Made by a program: the position numbers and the translations under genes
From: Caproiciproducens sp. MSJ-32
GTDB taxonomy: Bacteria; Bacillota; Clostridia; Clostridiales; Clostridiaceae
NCBI RefSeq assembly: GCF_018918055.1
Contig: NZ_JAHLPS010000058.1
Location: forward strand, 1 to 63,081
Length of the DNA: 63,081 nucleotides
Direction: 5' to 3'
Shown here: positions 44,124-52,576 of the stretch, piece after piece
Numbering within the stretch: the stretch's first letter is position 1
Layout: each line of letters opens with the position of its first letter
Notes under the pieces: model-generated
Database searches by the model: none
Told to the model about the DNA's origin: nothing
Seen by the model: only the letters and a program-made list of their open reading frames with translations

Positions 44124-44993
44124 TTGAATAAAAAATACTATTTGCCTTTTATATTCTTAATAATACTCTCATTATTAACTTTATTATTTTCTAATTTTAA
44201 TCGAAATAAAAATCTTAGAAATATAAGTTCAGATAATATGCTCCTTCACTTTATTGATGTAGGGCAAGGGGATTCTATTCTGGTACAGGTAAATAATAAA
44301 AATATGCTTATTGATGCAGGACCTGCAGATAGTAGAGAAAATCTATTAGATTATTTATCTTTATTAAATATAAATAACTTGGACTACGTAATTGCCACTC
44401 ATCCCCATGAAGATCATATAGGTAATATGGCTTATATTATTGATAAATATAATGTATTAAATTTCTATGCTCCTAAAATAACAAATAATACAAAATCCTT
44501 TGAAACAATGGTAGAAGCTTTAGTAAGAAAGGACTTAAAAATTAATGTAATAAAAGCAGGCATAAGATCTATTTCTCTTGGAAAAAACACAAAAGTAGAA
44601 GTCTTTTCTCCTTCTTCAGATAACTATGAAAATATTAATAATTATTCGCCTATTATTAAAATTTCTCACGGGAATAATTCCTTCCTCCTTACTGGAGATG
44701 CAGAAGAACTTATAGAAAAGGAAGTTATTAATTCTAATTATAATTTAAAGTCTGATCTTTTAAAAATTGGTCATCACGGCTCATCTTCTTCAACAAGCAA
44801 AGAATTCTTCTATAAAGTAAATCCTAGTATAACTGTTATTTCTGTAGGGAAAAATAACTCATATGGTCATCCTACAAAGAAAGTCTTAGAAACTATAAAA
44901 AATTCAAAAATATTAAGAACAGACCAAAAGGGCACAATCCTTATTCTTTCTGATGGAAAGTCTTTAAAAATGATAGATGCTCCTAAAATTTAG
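44124..44993 (+). CDS. ComEC/Rec2-like metallo-beta-lactamase-fold hydrolase
   Basis: A 289-residue protein with an N-terminal membrane anchor (about 5-24) and a beta-lactamase-fold domain like the one at the C terminus of ComEC. LHFIDVGQGDSILVQ, the metal ligands in ATHPHEDHIGN, FLLTGDAEE and KIGHHGSSSS follow the family. Standalone versions are secreted or outward-facing nucleases or phosphodiesterases. The start is probably a TTG at 44124 with AAGGGG upstream. Confidence 0.82.
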   Translation: MNKKYYLPFIFLIILSLLTLLFSNFNRNKNLRNISSDNMLLHFIDVGQGDSILVQVNNKNMLIDAGPADSRENLLDYLSLLNINNLDYVIATHPHEDHIGNMAYIIDKYNVLNFYAPKITNNTKSFETMVEALVRKDLKINVIKAGIRSISLGKNTKVEVFSPSSDNYENINNYSPIIKISHGNNSFLLTGDAEELIEKEVINSNYNLKSDLLKIGHHGSSSSTSKEFFYKVNPSITVISVGKNNSYGHPTKKVLETIKNSKILRTDQKGTILILSDGKSLKMIDAPKI

Positions 44994-45007
44994 GAGCATC
45001 TATCATT
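44969..45007. terminator. Terminator overlapping the end of the ComEC-like gene
   Basis: An almost perfect 19-bp inverted repeat that includes the last eight codons and the TAG of the gene. T-rich sequence follows on the plus strand. It also faces the convergent gene at 45055. Confidence 0.85.
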
Positions 45008-45054
45008 TAAGAATTTCTTCTTAAATTGAAAATTCTATAATACTTAAATTTATA

Positions 45055-45741
45055 TTATTCAACTTCAACAGTTTCTTGTAGTTTTTTTTCCTCATTACTA
45101 TTATTAATAAATTCTTTCCAGGAAGTATAAATATAATATAAATTTGTTACATCTCCTTCATTATATAAAAGTATAGTTTCTATTTTTTCTTTTGGCATTC
45201 TTAAAATATATTCTCTATCTTTTAATATTTTATGAAAAGTTTTTGCTAAGTTTGAACCGCTTATTAAATCTCTTTCTTCTCTTATTATTCCAAATTCCTT
45301 TTCTAAATTTTTAAGTCCTATAGAATGTTTCTTCTCTCTTTCATACTCTTTTTGAATATCAATATCTTGAAATTCTTTTGAAAAGTTAAAATCAATATTA
45401 TATTTTTCAAAAAGATAATTTATTACTGTATAATCATTATTTCCTGAAAAAGTTACTATCGCACTTTTACCTTTTCTTTTCATCTTAACAAAATATTTTT
45501 TTGCTAAATATAGTATTTGAATAACTTCACTTTTATTTTCTATCATATATTGAGTAACATGGAGCTTATTATTTTCAAAAATACAGGCTCCAAAAACACC
45601 AATACATTTAGGTTTTTTATAAACGTAATGCTCTAAATCAAAAAATATAAGCTCTTCAGGATTTTTATCAATCTCTTCCGTCTTTAGCATATATTCTTCA
45701 AGTGTGGGTTCTACATCTATTATATTTTCTCGAATAATCAC
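45055..45741 (-). CDS. RNase H-like (YprB-type) ribonuclease-fold protein
   Basis: A 228-residue protein resembling the RNase_H_2 domain of YprB-like predicted exonucleases. The first acidic motif is ELIFFDLEHYV, a conserved central segment reads VTFSGNNDYTVINYL, and a late YNEGDVTNLYYI holds the last Asp. SIGLKNLEKEFGI is a further family block. Substrate and role are not known. It ends with an acidic tail. Confidence 0.75.
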   Translation of the reverse strand: MIIRENIIDVEPTLEEYMLKTEEIDKNPEELIFFDLEHYVYKKPKCIGVFGACIFENNKLHVTQYMIENKSEVIQILYLAKKYFVKMKRKGKSAIVTFSGNNDYTVINYLFEKYNIDFNFSKEFQDIDIQKEYEREKKHSIGLKNLEKEFGIIREERDLISGSNLAKTFHKILKDREYILRMPKEKIETILLYNEGDVTNLYYIYTSWKEFINNSNEEKKLQETVEVE

Positions 45742-45935
45742 ATTACCACTCTTTCTTCTTTATCATTATCACCTTGCATTATTATTATCTTATAACATTA
45801 TATCATTTTTAATTTAATATAAGAATATGTAATATTTAAAAAATAAATAGTTATATTATTATATGATTTTATATAGCTTCTACTATATTAATATTTAATT
45901 CTTCTAATTATAAACAAATATTCTATCAAAAGATA

Positions 45936-45964
45936 TTGACTAAAATTTTATAACTATATATACT
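45936..45964 (+). promoter_or_regulatory. Sigma-A-type promoter of the FeoB-associated peptide gene
   Basis: TTGACT (45936-45941) and TATACT (45959-45964) are separated by exactly 17 bases. The start of transcription would fall at about 45971, inside or just before the Fur box. Confidence 0.85.
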
Positions 45965-45972
45965 AATTATAT

Positions 45973-45991
45973 GATAATGATTTTCATTTTA
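45973..45991 (+). promoter_or_regulatory. Fur box
   Basis: GATAATGATTTTCATTTTA matches the 19-bp Fur consensus at 15 or so positions, with the two hexamers GATAAT and TGATTT preserved and TCATT intact. It lies nine bases after the -10 box, where bound Fur would block initiation. Confidence 0.8.
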
Positions 45992-46059
45992 AAGAACATT
46001 GCTTATATCGACATCTAAAATAATATTTTTATTATAAAAACTTAAAAGAAGGTGTTTTT

Positions 46060-46215
46060 ATGGAAATATTGATAACTTTATTAATTGTTGCATTTGCAAT
46101 TTCAGTTCTTTATAAAAACTTTAAAAAAGCCTCAAAAGGTGGCTGCAGCTGTAGTGATAAAAGTTCAACTAATTGTTCAGGCTGTTCATCAAATATATCA
46201 ATTACTAAACGTTAA
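46060..46215 (+). CDS. FeoB-associated Cys-rich membrane protein
   Basis: A 51-residue peptide: one N-terminal membrane helix (ILITLLIVAFAISVLY), a short basic stretch, and a cysteine cluster GGCSCSDKSSTNCSGCSSN. This is the pattern of the FeoB-associated Cys-rich family, normally encoded beside ferrous iron transporter FeoB. GAAGGTG precedes the ATG by six bases. The Fur box upstream supports an iron-linked role. No feoA or feoB is in this window, so the gene has become separated from, or never had, that partner here. Confidence 0.85.
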   Translation: MEILITLLIVAFAISVLYKNFKKASKGGCSCSDKSSTNCSGCSSNISITKR

Positions 46216-46226
46216 AATTATAAAAA

Positions 46227-46249
46227 GATGCTGTAAAAATTACAGCATC
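46227..46249. terminator. Bidirectional terminator
   Basis: GATGCTGTAA and TTACAGCATC pair over ten bases with a three-base loop, with CTTTT on the right and AAAAA on the left. It separates the Cys-rich peptide gene from convergent argS. Confidence 0.88.
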
Positions 46250-46255
46250 CTTTTA

Positions 46256-47947
46256 TTACATCTTTTCTACAACTTCAATTCCTAGTAAAGCTAACGCATT
46301 TTTTATAACTTGACTTGTAGATTTAACTAAATTAATTCTTGCAAGCTTTAATTGCTCATCTTCTAAATTTAATACTGAATGAGCATTATAAAATTTATTA
46401 AAATCTTTCGCTACTTGAATAGCATACCTAGTAATAACTGAAGGCTCAAGCTTTTCTGTTGCTAAATGAATATAGTTTTCAAAGCTTTCTAAAGTTTTAA
46501 CAAGTTCAAATTCTTCTTTGGAAGCAAGCTTTGAATAATCTGCTTCTCCCTTAATTTCACCAGCTCTTTCTAAAATACTATTTGCTCTTGCATAAGAATA
46601 TTGCACATATGGACCAGTTTCTCCATCAAAAGAAAGAATTTCCTTCCAATCAAATATAATATCTTTTTCTCTAGAATTTTTAAGATAAGTAAATAATATG
46701 GATCCAATTCCTATTTTTTTAGCAACTTCTTCTTTATTTTCTAACTTAGGATTTTTTTCATTTATTACTTCTAAAGATTTTTCTATAGCTTCATTTATTA
46801 AATCATCAAGAAGAATCATTTCTCCTTTTCTTGTTGACATTTTACCAGTTGCTGATTTTACTGTTCCAAAGCCTACATGTATACAGTCCTTTGCCCATTC
46901 ATATCCTGCAAGTTCTAATACTTTAAATACTTGTTTGAAATGTAAAGATTGAGGTAAACCTACTACGTATATACATTTATAAAAATCGTAAGTTTTCTTT
47001 CTATAAATTGCAGCAGCTAAATCTCTTGTTGCATATATAGATGCACCATCAGCTTTTAATACTATACATGGAGGCATATTATATTCATCAAGCATAACAA
47101 CTTGAGCTCCATTACTTTCAACTAAAAGTCCTTTTTCTTTTAATTCATTTACAACTGCATCCATTTTATCATTATAGAAGGCTTCTCCAGCATAAGAATC
47201 AAATTTAACATTAAATATGTCATATATTCTTTCAAATTCTTTTAAACTTAAATCTCTAAATCTTTTCCATAAGGCTGTTGCCTCTTCATCTCCATCTTCT
47301 AAAGCTTTAAAGTATGCTCTAGCCTCATCTTCTAAAGCTTTATCCTTTTCTGCTTCATCATGGAATTTTACGTATATTCTTAACAGCTCATTAATCGCAT
47401 TTTCTTCCAAAGCTTCTTCATTTCCCCATCTTTTATAAGCAGATATTAACTTACCAAATTGGGTTCCCCAGTCTCCTAGGTGATTTAAGCCCTGAACTTC
47501 ATATCCTTCTTTTTTAAATAACTTATATAAGGAATTTCCTATAGCTGTTGTAAAAAGATGACCTACATGGAATGGTTTTGCTATATTAGGTGAGGAATAT
47601 TCGACACAAATTGTTTTTCCCCCTCCAATATTAGAGGAACCATATTCCTCGCCTTCTATTAAGATTTTTTCTATTGCATTTTTTGTAAATATACTCTTAT
47701 CTACAAAGAAATTTACATAAGGACCTACATTGATTATTTTTTCAAAACCATCTTTATTTAATTTAGATATTAATTCCTCAGCAATCATATTAGGAGCTTT
47801 TCTAAAGGTTTTTGCTAATTGAAAACATGGAAAAGCATAATCCCCTAATTCTGGCTTAGGCGGTATTTCAATTAATTTTTCTATTGTTTCTAAGTCAAGA
47901 TCTATTTCTTTATTTAATAGTTCTGCTATTATCTTTTTGTAATCCAT
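46256..47947 (-). CDS. argS: Arginyl-tRNA synthetase
   Basis: A 563-residue class Ia synthetase charging tRNA-Arg. The N-terminal Add-1 domain is followed by [14 protein letters not shown] (HIGH motif), [11 protein letters not shown], and [16 protein letters not shown] in the KMSKS position. The anticodon-binding DALR domain is at the end ([20 protein letters not shown]). AGGAGG lies seven bases before the ATG. A T-box leader upstream makes expression respond to uncharged tRNA-Arg. Confidence 0.94.
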   Translation of the reverse strand: MDYKKIIAELLNKEIDLDLETIEKLIEIPPKPELGDYAFPCFQLAKTFRKAPNMIAEELISKLNKDGFEKIINVGPYVNFFVDKSIFTKNAIEKILIEGEEYGSSNIGGGKTICVEYSSPNIAKPFHVGHLFTTAIGNSLYKLFKKEGYEVQGLNHLGDWGTQFGKLISAYKRWGNEEALEENAINELLRIYVKFHDEAEKDKALEDEARAYFKALEDGDEEATALWKRFRDLSLKEFERIYDIFNVKFDSYAGEAFYNDKMDAVVNELKEKGLLVESNGAQVVMLDEYNMPPCIVLKADGASIYATRDLAAAIYRKKTYDFYKCIYVVGLPQSLHFKQVFKVLELAGYEWAKDCIHVGFGTVKSATGKMSTRKGEMILLDDLINEAIEKSLEVINEKNPKLENKEEVAKKIGIGSILFTYLKNSREKDIIFDWKEILSFDGETGPYVQYSYARANSILERAGEIKGEADYSKLASKEEFELVKTLESFENYIHLATEKLEPSVITRYAIQVAKDFNKFYNAHSVLNLEDEQLKLARINLVKSTSQVIKNALALLGIEVVEKM

Positions 47948-47985
47948 CTTTTCCTCCTTAAAAATACATACTTATAAATAAAAAA

Positions 47986-48190
47986 TCCCCCTCTTAATAA
48001 TAAGAGACGGATAATATTTCCGCGGTACCACTCTAATTGCATAAAATGCCACTCTATGCTTTAACGCAGCTAAACGACTATAAATAGTTATCTCAAAGGC
48101 TCTCTTCATGTATTATATCTTATAAGGCTTCCACCATCCCTTACTCGCTTAAAGAATCTAATACACTACTCTTCTTCTCAACGATAATAT
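47986..48190 (-). promoter_or_regulatory. T-box leader of argS
   Basis: The minus strand carries the T-box bulge sequence AGAGTGGTACCGCGGAAAT (48016-48034), which binds the tRNA acceptor end. A terminator follows (CTCTTA and TAAGAG stem, 47986-48011, then six T). Upstream, GCGAGTAAGGGATGGTGGAAG-like sequence marks stem I (about 48125-48150). The 5' end is placed near 48190. The specifier codon should be an Arg codon; AGA triplets occur at plausible places, but I could not fix which one is in the specifier loop. Confidence 0.9.
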
Positions 48191-48264
48191 TAATATTCTA
48201 TTTTATCAAGCTAATTATACAAAAGCAGCAAAATTATTGCAAGAAATTTATTTAAATCTAGGCT

Positions 48265-48903
48265 TTAAATCATTCCAAAAAATAGTCCAGCTATTTTTAA
48301 GAATAATCCTTCTATTAATCCAGATGGTATCGCTAAAACATATTTACCTAAAACTACAAATGCTATTAAAATATAAAGCTGATAATCATATATCATTCCA
48401 GAATATTTATAAAAGTTTCTAGGACTTAAATATCTAAATAAATCAAAACATGCAAGTCCTGGTAATGGTAATAAATTAAATATAAATAAATTTATATTTA
48501 TTTCTATTATAAACTTAAGAGCATAAGTTATAATCATAAAACTTGATACATTTAAATATATTCCCAACTTTAGCCATAAAGTAAATATTAATGAAAATAT
48601 AAAGGCTACAATTAATGTAGAAAATAATGATGCATAGGTAACTTTAACAGCATCTTTATATCCATTTTTATAGGCACTAGGATTAGTTTCCACAGGTTTT
48701 GTCCATCCAAAATTAGCAATTAATATCATAATAAATCCAATAATGTCTATATGGTCTAAAGGATTTAAGCTTAACCTCCCTTGAAATCTTGGTGTTTTAT
48801 CTCCTAATTTATCTGCCATCTTTGCCTTTGCATAGCCTTGAGCTGTAAAGGCTATTAAAATTCCCGGAATTACTAAAACTTTTTGTAATAAATAATTATT
48901 CAT
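48265..48903 (-). CDS. Site-2 protease (M50)-fold membrane protein lacking catalytic residues
   Basis: A 212-residue membrane protein following the Rhodobacter-type M50 layout: IPGILIAFTAQGYAKAKMAD, then RLSLNPLDHIDIIGF, GWTKPVETNPSAY and late NLLPLPGLACFDLFRYL. In active proteases the first block reads HExxH; here it is QGYAK (residues 22-26). The late PPLDG motif with the third metal ligand is PGLACFD. All zinc-binding residues are therefore changed while the fold-defining NPxxHxD and KPVxxNP segments remain. It is probably a pseudoprotease with a binding or regulatory role. Confidence 0.78.
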   Translation of the reverse strand: MNNYLLQKVLVIPGILIAFTAQGYAKAKMADKLGDKTPRFQGRLSLNPLDHIDIIGFIMILIANFGWTKPVETNPSAYKNGYKDAVKVTYASLFSTLIVAFIFSLIFTLWLKLGIYLNVSSFMIITYALKFIIEININLFIFNLLPLPGLACFDLFRYLSPRNFYKYSGMIYDYQLYILIAFVVLGKYVLAIPSGLIEGLFLKIAGLFFGMI

Positions 48904-49075
48904 AATTACCTCCTCACATTTGTATTATACCATAATTATGAAAATTAAATACTATTATATGTTAAATAACTATTAACAGTCATTTATAAAATTAAATATA
49001 AAAGTCCACAGCTAAAACTCTTTAATAATCTAAAGTTAAGCCTAGCTGTGAACTTTATACTAATACTTTTTAATA

Positions 49076-50488
49076 TCAATTCTGCTTATTGTCTATTGTA
49101 TTAGTATTGGTATTTTCATTATTACTAGGATTATCTGTTTTTTTATCTCCAAAAGAATTATTAGGATTATTTGGAACATTATTTTGTTCTTGGCCTCCAT
49201 TATTTTCTCCAGACTCATTAGAACCATTATTCTTATTTTCTGTTCCCTTATTTCCTTCATTTGATTCTTTTTCTTTTTCTCCTGATGAAGTTTCTTCTTT
49301 CTTTTCCTCTTCATTTTTGCCAGAATCTATTATATCTTCTTTATCTCTATCATTATAATCTTCCGGATTTATGTTGTATATTGCATTATAAGCTGCTTCT
49401 TCAGCATCATATTGCGCCGCCAAATTTTGTACTGCCAATAAATCAAATTCTTCTACATTAGGAAGCTTATCATTAAAAATAAAATCATAAAGCACCTTAG
49501 AATTTTGCTCAAAGTCTATTAATAAACACCATCCCTTATCCTTATATGGGCGATCTCCAGCAATTAACTCTGTTTGAGGTATTTGTAATTGTTCAATATT
49601 TAATGCTGGCAGTTTATATATTGTATATGCTAAATTTAAAGCAAGTGGTATATCAATATTAGTCTTTACATAGTCTGCCACTGTATTGGCTAAACTAACA
49701 TATTTTAATGGATTAATTTCTCTAAATTTGCTTGCAATTTCTGATAATACTCTATTTTGTCTTTCTGCTCTTTCAAATCCGCCATTACCAACATATCTAA
49801 TTCTTGCATAAGCCAAAGCCTGCTGTCCATTTAAATGCTGATATCCAGGTTCAGTTAATAAAGGCGACTTTAATCCTGTTACTTCTCCAATAAACTTATT
49901 TACTTCATCTATTTCATAATCCTTAACATCTACATCTATTCCTCCAAGTTCATCTATTATATCTTCAAAGCCCCAGAAATTTACGATTATATATTTATCT
50001 AAATGCAAATTAAAATTTTCTTCTATGGTCTTCATTAATAAGGCCGCTCCACCTTCTGCTCCCTTTGGCTTTCCATTTTCATCTTCTTCTAAACTTCCTA
50101 AATAAAAGGCAGTATTTATCTTATATTCATCATAATCAGGTATTTTTACTAAGGTATCTCTCATAATAGATGTTAATTTTATTTTTTTATTATTATTGTC
50201 TAAAGTTGCAATAATTATCGAATCGGATCTGGATGGTTCATCTAAAGTTCTTCCATCAATTCCTATTAACAAAACATTTGTTATTCCTTCAACTTCAGAA
50301 TAACTTTCTTCCTTTTTTTCTTCTGGAATATATTCATCATAAATTTTATTTCTAAGGTTATTATAAATTGATACTCCAGCAATTAAAAAAGCTGCCAAAA
50401 CAACCAAAATAGTTGTAATAATAATCTTCTTTTTACTAATTTTTTTCTTTTTTTTATCCTTATCAATATCTAGATTCTCGCTATTCAT
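49076..50488 (-). CDS. LytR-CpsA-Psr (LCP) family cell-wall glycopolymer ligase
   Basis: A 470-residue protein: a short acidic then Lys-rich cytoplasmic N terminus, one membrane segment (about 21-44), an LCP domain, and a long C-terminal tail. LLIGIDGRTLDEPSRSDSIIIATL and GQQALAYARIRYVGNGGFERAERQ carry the Arg and Asp residues that bind polyprenyl phosphate. LCP enzymes attach teichoic acids or other polymers to peptidoglycan. The last 90 residues are rich in Asn, Glu, Ser and Lys and look disordered. The ATG at 50488 follows GGGGAGGAG; the frame is open 36 codons further but without a ribosome site. Confidence 0.9.
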   Translation of the reverse strand: MNSENLDIDKDKKKKKISKKKIIITTILVVLAAFLIAGVSIYNNLRNKIYDEYIPEEKKEESYSEVEGITNVLLIGIDGRTLDEPSRSDSIIIATLDNNNKKIKLTSIMRDTLVKIPDYDEYKINTAFYLGSLEEDENGKPKGAEGGAALLMKTIEENFNLHLDKYIIVNFWGFEDIIDELGGIDVDVKDYEIDEVNKFIGEVTGLKSPLLTEPGYQHLNGQQALAYARIRYVGNGGFERAERQNRVLSEIASKFREINPLKYVSLANTVADYVKTNIDIPLALNLAYTIYKLPALNIEQLQIPQTELIAGDRPYKDKGWCLLIDFEQNSKVLYDFIFNDKLPNVEEFDLLAVQNLAAQYDAEEAAYNAIYNINPEDYNDRDKEDIIDSGKNEEEKKEETSSGEKEKESNEGNKGTENKNNGSNESGENNGGQEQNNVPNNPNNSFGDKKTDNPSNNENTNTNTIDNKQN

Positions 50489-50538
50489 TTTATACTCCTC
50501 CCCTAATAATCTTAGGAATAAATTACTATTTATAAGAC

Positions 50539-50578
50539 TTAATAAATATTTTATCAAATTAATAAATATTTTATCAAA
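50539..50578. repeat. Exact 20-bp tandem duplication in a divergent promoter region
   Basis: TTAATAAATATTTTATCAAA occurs twice head to tail (50539-50558 and 50559-50578). It lies between the LCP gene and the gene at 50708. On the minus strand each copy contains TTTGATAAAATATT, so a -35-like TTGATA is doubled. Confidence 0.9.
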
Positions 50579-50707
50579 AAATGATAATAATTTCATTACA
50601 ATTTTATTTCAATTTAATTATTTATTTTCTCAAGAATTCAAGTTTATTATATATTTTATGTTTATTTTTTAAAAATTTTGTTAATAATTTCAATGAGAGG
50701 TGATTAT

Positions 50708-51331
50708 ATGAATAACAAAGAGATAAATAAGTTTATCAAATTAAAAAAGAAAATTTCTGTAGCAATTTTTATTATTTCTTTATTTATTATTTGTTTCTTA
50801 ATAAGTTACTTTGTTTCTGATTATCTTACAAACCCAAAATATAGAGTAAACGACGATATCAATAATAACAAAACTGTTTATAATGAAACAGCAAATTATT
50901 TAGATGAAAATACTTTTATTACCCTTAAAACCATAGATAAAATCGATTTCTCTGAAACTTTGGCAAACTTAAAAAATATATTAAATCTAGAAGGTAAGCT
51001 AACTCTAGATGCTTTAAGTGAAGAATTGTCAAAAGTTGGCTATAAGCTTTCTGATTGGGATGAAGAAAAAATAATTTATACAAGATCAGAAGAAGTAAAT
51101 TCTACTACTTTAGAGCCTAATAAATATTATTTAGGAGCGGAGGAAGGTTATATAAGCATATTTAAAACAGATGAAAATGGAAAAGTAATTGAAGAAGAAA
51201 AAAGAGTTTATACTGAATTCAAACCTTTAAGCGATCTTCCTGAAATAGATCAGGAAGCTATAAAAAACAATAAATTTTTCTTTGATACAAAAGATGAAGC
51301 ATTAATAAAATTAAGTGAAATGGTTTCATAG
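50708..51331 (+). CDS. Membrane-anchored protein of unknown function
   Basis: A 207-residue protein with an N-terminal Lys-rich segment, one membrane helix (about 18-38) and an extracytoplasmic domain of about 165 residues rich in Asp, Glu and Lys. Readable stretches include FSETLANLKNILNLEGKLTL and VGYKLSDWDEEKIIYTR. I recognise no family. The ATG at 50708 follows GAGAGGTGATTAT; an upstream TTG at 50678 has no such site. It is divergent from the LCP gene, so a wall-related role is possible but unproved. Confidence 0.65.
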   Translation: MNNKEINKFIKLKKKISVAIFIISLFIICFLISYFVSDYLTNPKYRVNDDINNNKTVYNETANYLDENTFITLKTIDKIDFSETLANLKNILNLEGKLTLDALSEELSKVGYKLSDWDEEKIIYTRSEEVNSTTLEPNKYYLGAEEGYISIFKTDENGKVIEEEKRVYTEFKPLSDLPEIDQEAIKNNKFFFDTKDEALIKLSEMVS

Positions 51332-51344
51332 ATATACAATATTT

Positions 51345-51389
51345 AACTACTAAAACATATGCTATATATAATAGTAAGTTTTAGTAGTT
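51345..51389 (+). terminator. Terminator after the gene at 50708
   Basis: AACTACTAAAAC and GTTTTAGTAGTT form a perfect 12-bp stem with a 21-base loop, followed by TATATTTTTG. Confidence 0.75.
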
Positions 51390-51550
51390 TATATTTTTGT
51401 AAACATTTAAATATGTTTTATGTAAAATAATTTAGTTATTTTAATAATAAATATCAATAATTTTCTATTTACAACTTCCTCATTTGCAATTAATATATAA
51501 GTTGCCCAATAAGTTATCCAATAAATTTATTCTATTTGGAGGTTTGTTTA

Positions 51551-52492
51551 ATGAAAATTAGTATTATAGATATGCCTTTATTTTTAGGCTGTGATAAACC
51601 TGGTGTGGAAAAAGGACCAAAAATTTTAAGAGAAAACAACCTTCTAAATATCTTTAATCAAAGTCATATAGTCTGTGATATGGGTGAAGTTCATGTAAAT
51701 AATGTTTCTTCAAAGGATAAATACACAGCTAATGCAAAAATGAAGTATTTAGATGAAGTTATTAAAGCAAATTTTTTATTAGCTTCTAAAGTATATGAAT
51801 CTTTATCGAATTCTAGTCTCCCATTAATTATAGGCGGAGATCATTCACTAGCTTTAGGGAGCATTGCTGGATCTAGCAAATATTTTAATAATGACATTGC
51901 CGTTGTTTGGATAGATGCACATGGTGATATAAACACAGATAAAACCTCACCAACTGGTAATATACATGGTATGCCTTTAGCTGCTTCCATGGGAATAGGT
52001 CATGAAAGCTTAGTAAATCTTTTCTATCAAGGACAAAAAGTTAAACCTGAAAATGTATTTCTATTAGGCTGTAGAGACTTAGATGCGGGTGAATTAGAGT
52101 TAATCAAAGAATATAATTTAAATGTATGGCCAATGAAAGAAATTAAAGACAAAGGCATAACTTTAGTTTTAGATGAATTAATTAAAACCTTATATACAAG
52201 AAATATAGCTAATATTCATTTTAGTTTTGATATAGATAGTTTAGATTCTTCTCTTGTTCCTGGAACAGGTACTCCTGTCAAAGATGGACTAACCTTTTCA
52301 GAAGGAAAAGAGATAATTGAAAGAATATTTAATACTTCTTTAGTTAGAGCAATGGATTTTGTAGAATTTAATCCTCTACTTGACAAAAATAATAGAACAC
52401 TAGAAATGTGTTTAGAATTATTAAAAGTAACATCTAAATCTATGGAGAAAATATCAAATATAAATTTTATATCTGATAGCTTAGTTGTCTAG
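51551..52492 (+). CDS. rocF: Arginase
   Basis: A 313-residue ureohydrolase splitting arginine to ornithine and urea. The manganese ligands are in IIGGDHSLALGSI, VWIDAHGDINT and FSFDIDSLDSSLVPGTGTPV, the usual arginase order, with TGNIHGMPLA as the substrate loop. The ATG at 51551 follows GGAGG by nine bases; a TTG at 51536 overlaps that site. It is monocistronic. Ornithine is a polyamine precursor, so its nearness to potABCD is noteworthy though unproved as a link. Confidence 0.92.
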   Translation: MKISIIDMPLFLGCDKPGVEKGPKILRENNLLNIFNQSHIVCDMGEVHVNNVSSKDKYTANAKMKYLDEVIKANFLLASKVYESLSNSSLPLIIGGDHSLALGSIAGSSKYFNNDIAVVWIDAHGDINTDKTSPTGNIHGMPLAASMGIGHESLVNLFYQGQKVKPENVFLLGCRDLDAGELELIKEYNLNVWPMKEIKDKGITLVLDELIKTLYTRNIANIHFSFDIDSLDSSLVPGTGTPVKDGLTFSEGKEIIERIFNTSLVRAMDFVEFNPLLDKNNRTLEMCLELLKVTSKSMEKISNINFISDSLVV

Positions 52493-52510
52493 TATAATAA
52501 GCTTATAACA

Positions 52511-52547
52511 AATAGCCAATAGAGTTATTTTTTATCTATTGGTTATT
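52511..52547 (+). terminator. Terminator of arginase gene
   Basis: AATAGCCAATAGA and TCTATTGGTTATT form a 13-bp stem with one G-T pair and an 11-base loop, followed by TTTTTT. Confidence 0.85.
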
Positions 52548-52567
52548 TTTTTATAATTCATATTATT

Positions 52568-52576
52568 ATATAATTT
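52568..52576. repeat. Target-site duplication of the IS4 element, left copy
   Basis: ATATAATTT, identical to 54023-54031 on the other side of the insertion. Confidence 0.85.

Larger units (their letters stand above)
45742..46059. other. 318-base gap holding a Fur-regulated promoter
   Basis: The left 190 bases are AT-rich without recognisable signals, apart from presumed promoter sequence for the minus-strand gene. The right part holds the promoter and Fur box described separately. Confidence 0.6.

Noticed and set aside
46085-46285. A 66-codon plus-strand frame
   Set aside because: It overlaps the well-supported Cys-rich peptide gene in another frame and runs through the terminator into argS.
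49089-49461. Open frames on both strands within the LCP tail
   Set aside because: They are frame shadows of the low-complexity coding tail, with no starts or ribosome sites.
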